Of a stretch of 12,433 nucleotides of DNA, positions 6,311 through 11,857 are shown piece by piece (positions within the stretch are counted from its first letter, which is position 1; every line of letters begins with the position of its first letter). The notes under the pieces were generated by a model, which was given only the letters and a program-made list of their open reading frames with translations, ran no database searches and was not told where the DNA came from. The position numbers and the translations under genes were made by a program. Source of the DNA: DASQLQ01 sp035629935 (GTDB lineage: Bacteria > Actinomycetota > CADDZG01 > WHSQ01); the NCBI GenBank assembly GCA_035629935.1, contig DASQLQ010000025.1, positions 1 through 12,433 on the forward strand, in the 5' to 3' direction.

Positions 6311-7077
6311 CGTCCTCCGTCGAGTCGATCCTGGCTTCGGCGGGCATCGAGAATGCACATCGCGAAGCCCGCTGGCTCCTGGAGGCGGCAAGGGACAACG
6401 AAGCAGCCCTTGAACTCGCACACCGCAGGGCGGCGGGGGAGCCTCTGCAGTATCTGACCGGGGTGGCGGGGTTCCGCCGGCTGGAGCTCGCAGTGGGGCC
6501 GGGCGTTCTCATCCCGCGACCCGAAACCGAGGTAGTGGTCGAGCGCGCGATGGCAGTTCTGCCCCCAAACGGAACGCTGGTCGATGTAGGGACGGGATCG
6601 GGTGCGATCGCTCTCGCGGTGGCTTCCGAGCGGGCGGATGCCCGGGTCTTCGCAACCGAGTTGGCCGGAGAGGCTCTCGCGTGGGCTCTGAAGAATCGCA
6701 GCGCGCTCGGATTGGACGTCGATCTGCTGCACGGGAACCTCTTCGAACCTCTGCCGCCCACACTGCGGGGGGCGGTGGATGTGGTCGTCTCGAACCCTCC
6801 GTATGTAGCCGAGAAGGAGCGCGGTTCTCTTCCGCGAGATGTGGTTGAACATGAGCCTCAGCTGGCTCTGTTCGCGAAGGACGGACTCGAGGTCATCCGA
6901 AGACTGGTGGAACAGTCACCCGACTGGTTGACCCCGGATGGCTGGCTCGTGCTCGAGATCGGCGAGACCCAGGCGGCAGATGTCGACGCACTCTTCAAGC
7001 GCCACGGGTACCGGGACGGCTTCATCGAACAGGATCTGACGGGGCGCGAGCGCATCGCTGCGGCGCGGCGCCCATGA
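6307..7077 (+). CDS. prmC: Release factor glutamine N5-methyltransferase PrmC (HemK)
   Basis: This 256-residue SAM-dependent enzyme should methylate the glutamine of the GGQ motif in release factors 1 and 2. It has the PrmC signature RAAGEPLQYLTG (41-52), IPRPETE (69-75), the SAM-binding DVGTGSG (93-99) and the catalytic NPPY (163-166). NPPY sits about 20 residues earlier than in E. coli PrmC (183-186), so the N-terminal helical substrate-binding domain is shortened, with the loss just before RAAGEPLQY. The GTG start overlaps the prfA stop as GTGA; a GGGGG tract 10 bases upstream may serve as ribosome binding site. The 3' end overlaps the next gene as ATGA. Confidence 0.95.
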   Translation: MTSSVESILASAGIENAHREARWLLEAARDNEAALELAHRRAAGEPLQYLTGVAGFRRLELAVGPGVLIPRPETEVVVERAMAVLPPNGTLVDVGTGSGAIALAVASERADARVFATELAGEALAWALKNRSALGLDVDLLHGNLFEPLPPTLRGAVDVVVSNPPYVAEKERGSLPRDVVEHEPQLALFAKDGLEVIRRLVEQSPDWLTPDGWLVLEIGETQAADVDALFKRHGYRDGFIEQDLTGRERIAAARRP

Positions 7078-7658
7078 GCGAGCTAGATCGCGCGCTGGCT
7101 GTGCTACGCGCCGGGGCACTGGTGGTGATTCCGACCGACACCGTCTATGGGGTTGCCGCGATGCCCGGGATCCCCGGCGGGATCGAAGCTATCTTCCGGG
7201 CGAAAGGCAGGCCAGTTGACAAGGCACTTCCGATCCTGGGCGCAACCATCGAGTCCCTCACCAGAGTCGTTGTGTTGGATGAGCGCGCTCGTTCGCTCGC
7301 CGAGAGGTTCTGGCCCGGCCCCCTCACCCTCGTGCTCAAGCGCCACGTCGCCTTTCCATTCGACCTCGGTGGCTCCGATCCCGAGACGATTGCCGTGCGC
7401 ATCCCCAGTTCCACTGTGGCTCTCGAGCTCTTGAGGATGTCCGGGCCACTTGCGGTAACCAGTGCGAATGTTTCGGGAGAAGAACCCGCCACGTCGATCG
7501 AAGGAGCCCGGAGCGCGTTGGGGAATGCCGTGGGTCTGTACCTGGATGGGGGTCCCTGCTCGGGGGCGCCCTCAACCGTGGTTTCGCTCCTAGACCAACC
7601 CGTCGTCTTGCGCGCCGGTTCGATCTCCGAGACCGACATCCAAATGGCGCTGGCATGA
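7074..7658 (+). CDS. tsaC: L-threonylcarbamoyladenylate synthase (TsaC/Sua5/YrdC)
   Basis: This 194-residue YrdC-fold enzyme makes threonylcarbamoyl-AMP from threonine, bicarbonate and ATP, for the t6A37 modification of tRNAs that read ANN codons. Seen motifs are IPTDTVYG (19-26), AKGRPVDKALPI (43-54), WPGPLTLVL (80-88), RIPSS (109-113) and TSANVSGE (129-136). It ends shortly after the YrdC domain (GSIS) and lacks the extra C-terminal Sua5 domain, so it is the short form. It is linked by ATGA overlaps to both prmC and the phosphatase gene. The same gene occupies this place in M. tuberculosis (Rv1301). Its partner enzymes TsaB, TsaD and TsaE are not in the window. Confidence 0.95.
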   Translation: MSELDRALAVLRAGALVVIPTDTVYGVAAMPGIPGGIEAIFRAKGRPVDKALPILGATIESLTRVVVLDERARSLAERFWPGPLTLVLKRHVAFPFDLGGSDPETIAVRIPSSTVALELLRMSGPLAVTSANVSGEEPATSIEGARSALGNAVGLYLDGGPCSGAPSTVVSLLDQPVVLRAGSISETDIQMALA

Positions 7659-8179
7659 AGATCGTCTTCGTCTGCACCGGCAACCTGTGTCGGTCCCCGA
7701 TGGCCGAGGTCTTGATGGTCGATGCCTTGGGTCGCCGCGGTTGCACCGGGATAGAGGTCTCCTCCGTCGGTACGTGGGCCTATGAAGGCCACCCGGCCAT
7801 GGCCGAGGCGGTCGAGTCGATGAGGTCTCTCGAGATTGACCTTTCGGGGCATCGTTCGCACGCGGTCATCGACCACGAGATCGAAGCGGCCGATCTGGTC
7901 GTGGTGATGACGAGTGTGCACGTTCGAGAGTTGAAGAAGATGGCTCCTGGAGTCACCCGAAAGGTCGTCATGCTCAAGGAACTGACCGAGATAGAGATGG
8001 CGGACGTTCCCGACGCGGGTCGCGAGCAGAGGTTGGTGGCGCTGCTGGCGGGCAAACGGCCGGAGCCCCGTCGCTCGTTGGATGTGGACGATCCGATCGG
8101 TATGCCCCTTTCTGTCTACGAACGGACGGTGGGGGAGCTGAAAGAGGGAGTCGAGTTCCTGGCCGACCTGCTCTGCTAG
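7655..8179 (+). CDS. Low-molecular-weight protein phosphatase (YwlE/Wzb/Ptp-like)
   Basis: This 174-residue phosphatase has the LMW-PTP P-loop CTGNLCRS (Cys7 nucleophile, Arg13, Ser14) and the general-acid loop DVDDPIGM (Asp146-Pro147) near the C-terminus, in the usual order and spacing. Position 11 is Leu. B. subtilis YwlE, a phosphoarginine phosphatase, has Thr11 there, and Ile at this place favours phosphotyrosine, so a tyrosine phosphatase role is more likely here than arginine dephosphorylation; this is inference. The gene's place after tsaC resembles the Firmicute ywlC-ywlE neighbourhood. It starts within tsaC as ATGA. The protein is somewhat longer than YwlE (about 150 residues), with an extra charged segment at about 118-142 before the acid loop. 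A 47-base gap follows. Confidence 0.88.
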   Translation: MKIVFVCTGNLCRSPMAEVLMVDALGRRGCTGIEVSSVGTWAYEGHPAMAEAVESMRSLEIDLSGHRSHAVIDHEIEAADLVVVMTSVHVRELKKMAPGVTRKVVMLKELTEIEMADVPDAGREQRLVALLAGKRPEPRRSLDVDDPIGMPLSVYERTVGELKEGVEFLADLLC

Positions 8180-8214
8180 GCCGCGAAAACTCCGATCCGG
8201 AGCCAACTCACTCT

Positions 8215-8227
8215 TAAACTCCACTGA
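8215..8227 (+). promoter_or_regulatory. Putative leaderless promoter for rpiB (-10 TAAACT)
   Basis: The hexamer TAAACT (8215-8220) fits the actinobacterial TAnnnT -10 pattern. It lies six bases before the rpiB ATG, so transcription would start at about the A of that ATG. No Shine-Dalgarno-like sequence is seen in the 20 bases before the ATG, as expected for a leaderless message. No convincing -35 hexamer is seen. The short CTCCG-ATC-CGGAG repeat at 8190-8202 lies about where a regulator could bind. This is an inference from spacing. Confidence 0.4.
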
Positions 8228-8676
8228 TGCGGATAGCACTCGGAGCCGACCATGCCGGATACCCACTGAAGCTGGCTGTTGCCAAGCACCTCGCCGACGC
8301 GGGGCACGAGGTGATCGATCACGGCACGGACTCCGAAGAATCGGTGGACTACCCTCCGATCTGCGCCGCCGTGGGTCGGTCCGTCGTGTCGGGCGATGCA
8401 GATCTCGGGATCGTGTTCGGGGGGAGCGGGCAAGGTGAGCAGATCGCCGCCAACAAGGTCCGGGGGGTGAGGGCCGCCCTTTGTTACAACGAGTTCACGG
8501 CCCGGCTCGCTCGCGAGCACAACGACGCGAACGTACTGGCCCTGGGGGGGCGGATACTGGGCGAGACGTTTGCGCTCGCTATCGTGGACGTCTTCCTCGC
8601 CACCGGTTTCGAGGGTGGCCGACACCAACGTCGGATCGACCAGATCGCAGACATAGAAGGAGAAGAGTGTGAGTAA
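8227..8676 (+). CDS. rpiB: Ribose-5-phosphate isomerase B, actinobacterial Cys-less type
   Basis: This 149-residue enzyme interconverts ribose 5-phosphate and ribulose 5-phosphate. It has the RpiB marks ALGADHAGYPLK (4-15), VDYPPI (40-45), IVFGGSGQGEQIAANK (62-77), REHNDANVLALGGR and ATGFEGGRHQRRIDQI. Enterobacterial RpiB has a catalytic Cys in CGTGIG; here this Cys is Gly65 and Glu71 follows in GSGQGEQ. The same arrangement occurs in M. tuberculosis RpiB, where a Glu acts as the base, so the enzyme is predicted to be active and not defective. It overlaps glyA by 8 bases, and its function fits the pentose phosphate role of the upstream transaldolase. No ribosome binding site is visible before the ATG, which may be leaderless. 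Confidence 0.93.
   Translation: MRIALGADHAGYPLKLAVAKHLADAGHEVIDHGTDSEESVDYPPICAAVGRSVVSGDADLGIVFGGSGQGEQIAANKVRGVRAALCYNEFTARLAREHNDANVLALGGRILGETFALAIVDVFLATGFEGGRHQRRIDQIADIEGEECE
8657..8662 (+). promoter_or_regulatory. Ribosome binding site of glyA
   Basis: AAGGAG within the rpiB 3' end lies 6 bases before the GTG at 8669. It fixes that GTG as the glyA start and shows that glyA is translated from inside rpiB. Confidence 0.75.
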
Positions 8677-9934
8677 CCCTGGATGGGCGGATTGGGCCGC
8701 CGTCGAGAAATTCGACCGGGAGATCGCCGACGCGATCCTCGATGAAGTAGCTCGTCAGAACTCCAAGATCGAGCTGATCGCGTCCGAGAACTTCTCTTCT
8801 CCCGCAGTCCTCGCTGCTCTCGGGACCCCGTTGACGAACAAGTACGCCGAGGGATATCCGGGCAAGCGCTATTACGGCGGTTGTGAGTTCGTCGACGTGG
8901 CCGAGAATCTCGCCATCGAGCGGGCGAAGGCCCTGTTCGGTGCCGAGCACGTCAACGTTCAGCCACATGCCGGAGCATCGGCGAACCTGGCGGCGTTCTT
9001 CGCTTTCCTGAAGCCGGGTGACACGTTCATGGGGATGGAACTCGCCCACGGGGGTCACCTCACGCACGGGTCCCATGTCAACTTCACCGGCAAGATGTTC
9101 AACGTCGTGTCTTACGGGGTGCGCAAAGAGGACGAGCTCATCGACTATGACGAGGTCCGGGATACCGCTAAGCGCGAGAAGCCCAAGATGATCATTGCCG
9201 GTGCCACCGCGTACTCACGCTTGTGGGACTTTGCGAAGTTCCGCGAGATCGCAGACGAGGTCGGGGCGACCTTCGTTGTGGACGCGGCCCACTTCATCGG
9301 CTTGGTGGCCGGAGGTGCGCATCCGAACCCCGTCGAGCATGCGCACGTAGTGACCGCGACGACCCACAAGACGCTCCGGGGGCCGCGCGGCGCCATGATC
9401 ATGTGCAAAGAAGAATTCGCTTCGCAGATCGACAAGAGCGTCTTTCCCGGTTGGCAAGGAGGGCCGCTCATGCATTCGATCGCCGCTAAGGCGATCGCTT
9501 TCGCAGAGGCTGCTACGGACGAGTTCCGGACCTACGCACATCAGATCGTCGCCAACGCGCGAACGATGGCGAAAACCCTGACGGACGAAGGATTGAGGAT
9601 CGTCTCCGGCGGGACCGACAACCACCTCATGTTGGTCGACCTTCGACCCGTGGGCCTGACCGGCAAGGAGGCCGAGAAGCGCCTCGATGACGTCGGCATC
9701 ACGGTCAACAAGAACGCGATCCCGTATGACCCCGAGAAGCCATTCGTTGCCTCCGGTATCCGGGTGGGAACGCCGGCGATCACCACTTGCGGGATGAAGG
9801 AAGAGGAAACGGCCGAAGTCTCGTTGTTGATCGCCCGTGCGCTGAAGGAGGACTCGGACGCGGCCAAAGACGAGATCCGTAAGCAGGTTCGCGACCTAAC
9901 CCAACAGTTCCGCCCGTACCCAGACGCGGTCTGA
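8669..9934 (+). CDS. glyA: Serine hydroxymethyltransferase
   Basis: This 421-residue PLP enzyme converts serine and tetrahydrofolate to glycine and 5,10-methylene-tetrahydrofolate, the main source of one-carbon units. Motifs are ELIASENFSS (35-44), NKYAEGYPGKRYYGG (57-71), the active-site VVDAAHFIGLVAGG (203-216) and the PLP-binding lysine K234 in TTHKTLRGPRGAMIM. The usual QPHSGSxAN segment reads QPHAGASAN here, a small variation. Length agrees with the family (417 in E. coli). The GTG start overlaps rpiB by 8 bases and has a good AAGGAG site. The next gene begins 4 bases after the TGA, so the three genes rpiB, glyA and wecA are probably cotranscribed. Confidence 0.97.
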   Translation: MSNPGWADWAAVEKFDREIADAILDEVARQNSKIELIASENFSSPAVLAALGTPLTNKYAEGYPGKRYYGGCEFVDVAENLAIERAKALFGAEHVNVQPHAGASANLAAFFAFLKPGDTFMGMELAHGGHLTHGSHVNFTGKMFNVVSYGVRKEDELIDYDEVRDTAKREKPKMIIAGATAYSRLWDFAKFREIADEVGATFVVDAAHFIGLVAGGAHPNPVEHAHVVTATTHKTLRGPRGAMIMCKEEFASQIDKSVFPGWQGGPLMHSIAAKAIAFAEAATDEFRTYAHQIVANARTMAKTLTDEGLRIVSGGTDNHLMLVDLRPVGLTGKEAEKRLDDVGITVNKNAIPYDPEKPFVASGIRVGTPAITTCGMKEEETAEVSLLIARALKEDSDAAKDEIRKQVRDLTQQFRPYPDAV

Positions 9935-9938
9935 GCAC

Positions 9939-11060
9939 TTGCTTCCCTACTTCCTCATAGGTCTCGTCGCGTTCATGGTCACTTTCGTGACGACGCCTCT
10001 CGTCCGGCGTTTCGCAGTCCGATTGGGCGCGATCGACCAACCGAACGACCGCAAGGTTCATGCCAACCCCACGCCGACCCTCGGTGGACTCGCGATCTTC
10101 GTTGGGGTGCTCTTTGCAGGGGTCGCCGCCCGCCTGATGCCCGACTTCGAGCCGGCGTTCACGCGCTCGTCGGCCCCGATCGGCATCCTGGCCGGCGCGA
10201 TCGTGATCTTCGCTCTCGGCGCCGTGGACGACCTGCGGGACCTCCCGGCCCCCGTCAAGCTCGCCGGCCAGGTCTTCGCCGCCGGGATCCTCTTCCTCGC
10301 CGGGGTGAAGATGCAGTTCGTTCTCCTTCCCAACGGCGTGTCGTATTCGCTTAGTGACGACGTCTCGGTGCTCGTGACGGTCCTGTGGATCGTGGCGATG
10401 ATCAACGCGGTCAACCTCGTCGACGGCTTGGATGGGCTAGCGGCCGGGATCGTCGCCATCGCGGCATCGGCGTTCTTCATCTACACACTTCAATTGACTC
10501 AAGAAGGTGACTTCGTTGGGGGTTCCGCAGCGCCGCTGTTGGCGGTGATGATCGCCGGCGTCTCTCTGGGGTTCCTGCGCCACAACTTCTTCCCGGCCCG
10601 GATATTCATGGGCGACTCGGGAAGCATGCTGCTCGGTCTCATCCTGGGGGCCGCAACCGTGCTGGGGATCGGCAGGGCACCTCCCTCTTTGTTGTCGTCA
10701 TCTACTCAAGCCGATGTGTTCTTGGCCTATTTCCCGTTACTGATCCCGTTGGCGGTGATCCTGATTCCGTTTACGGATGCGCTGCTGGCGGTCGCGAGGC
10801 GATGGCGCAAGAAGCGCAGCGTGTTCCACGCGGACAAAGAGCACCTGCATCACCGGCTAATGGACCTCGGCCACGGACACAAGCAGGCGGTGATCGTGAT
10901 GTACATCTGGTCGGCGCTTGCAGCAGGCGCGGGCCTCGCGTTCACGTTCCTGGATCCCAACGAGTTCATCTTCATCCTGCCGGTAGCAGTGGGAGCGTTG
11001 GTCGTCTACACGCTCTTCCCGGTCCTAACGAAAGCGATCCAAGACCGCCTGAGCCTGTAA
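9939..11060 (+). CDS. wecA: Polyprenyl-phosphate sugar-1-phosphate transferase (WecA/Rfe/TagO family)
   Basis: This 373-residue integral membrane protein of the MraY/WecA family is predicted to move a sugar-1-phosphate, usually GlcNAc-1-P, from UDP-sugar to undecaprenyl or decaprenyl phosphate, starting cell-wall glycan linkage synthesis. Motifs are DQPNDRKVHANPTPTLGG (33-50), the metal-binding VDDLRD (96-101), NAVNLVDGLDGLAAG (156-170), FMGDSGSM (223-230) and HADKEHLHHRL (297-307), the last typical of WecA and not MraY. About ten hydrophobic segments span the protein. I chose the TTG at 9939 because it keeps a full first membrane helix (LPYFLIGLVAFMVTFV); the ATG at 9975 would cut it. No clear ribosome binding site is seen, so coupling to glyA, 4 bases upstream, is likely. 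In M. tuberculosis the orthologue (Rv1302, rfe) also precedes the atp genes. Confidence 0.93.
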   Translation: MLPYFLIGLVAFMVTFVTTPLVRRFAVRLGAIDQPNDRKVHANPTPTLGGLAIFVGVLFAGVAARLMPDFEPAFTRSSAPIGILAGAIVIFALGAVDDLRDLPAPVKLAGQVFAAGILFLAGVKMQFVLLPNGVSYSLSDDVSVLVTVLWIVAMINAVNLVDGLDGLAAGIVAIAASAFFIYTLQLTQEGDFVGGSAAPLLAVMIAGVSLGFLRHNFFPARIFMGDSGSMLLGLILGAATVLGIGRAPPSLLSSSTQADVFLAYFPLLIPLAVILIPFTDALLAVARRWRKKRSVFHADKEHLHHRLMDLGHGHKQAVIVMYIWSALAAGAGLAFTFLDPNEFIFILPVAVGALVVYTLFPVLTKAIQDRLSL

Positions 11061-11115
11061 CGATTTCGGTCGGTGAGGCACAATCGCGCTCCCGTTTCTT
11101 TGTGGATTTTTTGAT

Positions 11116-11144
11116 TTGCCAAAACCATGGTCGTCGGGTACTTT
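11116..11144 (+). promoter_or_regulatory. Predicted promoter of the atp operon
   Basis: TTGCCA (11116-11121) matches the -35 consensus TTGACA at five of six bases. After exactly 17 bases comes TACTTT (11139-11144), which fits the actinobacterial -10 pattern TAnnnT. The preceding 25 bases are unusually T-rich for this GC-rich window, including a run of six T. The predicted transcription start is near 11151, inside the inverted repeat listed separately, leaving a leader of about 48 bases before the atpZ GTG. Confidence 0.55.
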
Positions 11145-11160
11145 GTGAAAAGTTTCACAA
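11143..11160 (+). promoter_or_regulatory. Inverted-repeat operator, probable Rex site (CRP-type alternative)
   Basis: TTGTGAAA and TTTCACAA form a perfect 8-bp inverted repeat around a 2-base centre. It matches the Rex operator form TTGTGAA-N4-TTCACAA at every fixed base. Rex is an NADH/NAD+ sensing repressor of respiratory and fermentative genes, in actinobacteria among others. The same bases fit TGTGA-N6-TCACA, the CRP-family form, so CRP/FNR-type control cannot be excluded. It overlaps the end of the predicted -10 box and the expected start site, a position that suits repression of the ATP synthase operon. Confidence 0.7.
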
Positions 11161-11180
11161 GCTCCATTTGAGGTAGGTTC

Positions 11181-11186
11181 AGGAGG
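11181..11186 (+). promoter_or_regulatory. Ribosome binding site of atpZ
   Basis: AGGAGG is the complete consensus, 12 bases before the GTG at 11199. Together with the lack of any other good site it supports that GTG over the later in-frame ATG at 11229. Confidence 0.7.
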
Positions 11187-11198
11187 CGAAAACCCCAG

Positions 11199-11459
11199 GT
11201 GAGCAGGCGTCCGGAAAGCTTCGGCAAGATGCGGCCCGAGTACGCCCGAGGGATGACCATCGCCTTCGAGTTCGCCGGCTCGGTCCTTCTATTCTGGCTC
11301 GCCGGTCGCTGGGTCGATGGGTGGCTTGGCACCGAGCCGTGGTTTCAGATCGTCGGTTCGTTGATCGGTTGGGGCGGGGGCTTCGCTCAGGTCTTCTACA
11401 AGGCCAAACGGATGGAAGAGGCGGAGTTGGCCTCGAAGGAGAGGGCGCAACAGAAGTGA
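11199..11459 (+). CDS. atpZ: AtpZ-type ATP synthase accessory membrane protein
   Basis: This 86-residue protein has two membrane helices (about 19-37 and 48-67) with the AtpZ/AtpI-family hairpin marks: GSVLLFWLAGRWVDGWLGTEPWF followed by the Gly-rich SLIGWGGGFAQVFYKAKRM. The family sits at the front of ATP synthase operons and is thought to help assembly of the Fo c-ring or Mg2+/Ca2+ supply. The charged tail (RMEEAELASKERAQQK) should face the cytosol. The GTG start has a full AGGAGG site; the first gene of the operon lies downstream of the predicted Rex-controlled promoter. The end overlaps the next gene as GTGA. Confidence 0.85.
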   Translation: MSRRPESFGKMRPEYARGMTIAFEFAGSVLLFWLAGRWVDGWLGTEPWFQIVGSLIGWGGGFAQVFYKAKRMEEAELASKERAQQK

Positions 11460-11857
11460 TCGAGCTACAGATGGTCAACCGGATGGCGAAGCGAGGTGTG
11501 GTCCTCGCCGTGGTCGTCGCCATCGTCATGCTCGTTTGGCAAGGACCCCTCTATGCCGTCTCGGCTTTGGTTGGAGCGGCCCTCACGATCGGCAACCTGT
11601 GGCTGTCCGCCAAGCTCATCGGAGGCGTTGCCGAGAAGAACCCGCAGCTCCTACTCCCGGTAGGACTGGCCACGTTTGCACTCGGCCTCATGCTCGTGAC
11701 CGTCGTCAGCGCCATCCTCTGGAAGACGGATCTCATCTACTTTCCCGTCACCGGTTTCACGCTCATCGGTTTGCACCTCGCCCTCGTGCTCTCGGAAGCC
11801 TCGGGCGCTTACGGACACGCACGGACTAAGGACAAGGAGTTGCTCAATGCGGGCTAA
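11456..11857 (+). CDS. atpI: AtpI-like ATP synthase assembly protein
   Basis: This 133-residue protein has four predicted membrane helices (about 13-28, 31-51, 61-88, 96-115) and very few charges between them, the layout of the ATP synthase I (AtpI) family. AtpI is associated with stable c-ring assembly; sequence similarity is weak in this family, so the call rests on topology and on position between atpZ and atpB. A GGAGAGG site 11 bases upstream supports the GTG at 11456, which overlaps the atpZ stop as GTGA; an ATG at 11471 is a possible alternative. The 3' end overlaps atpB by 11 bases. The ATP-synthase context is clear, but the individual role is inferred. Confidence 0.78.
   Translation: MIELQMVNRMAKRGVVLAVVVAIVMLVWQGPLYAVSALVGAALTIGNLWLSAKLIGGVAEKNPQLLLPVGLATFALGLMLVTVVSAILWKTDLIYFPVTGFTLIGLHLALVLSEASGAYGHARTKDKELLNAG
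11834..11839 (+). promoter_or_regulatory. Ribosome binding site of atpB
   Basis: AAGGAG inside the 3' end of atpI lies 7 bases before the ATG at 11847. It supports that ATG as the true atpB start, which matters because the N-terminus looks like a lipoprotein signal. Confidence 0.75.

Noticed and set aside
8190..8202. CTCCG-ATC-CGGAG as a terminator after the phosphatase gene
   Set aside because: Five-bp stem with a 3-base loop and no T-run; too small to support a terminator call.
7145..8266. Minus-strand open frame of 373 codons across tsaC and the phosphatase gene
   Set aside because: Opposite two well-supported genes and with no recognisable domain; a codon-bias shadow.
11061..11115. Intrinsic terminator after wecA, suggested by the T-rich stretch
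   Set aside because: No stable GC-rich stem precedes the T-run. The T-rich DNA is better read as the upstream part of the atp promoter.
11124..11131. ACCATGGT palindrome in the promoter spacer
   Set aside because: An 8-base palindrome occurs by chance; it has no partner repeat and lies between the -35 and -10 boxes without further support.
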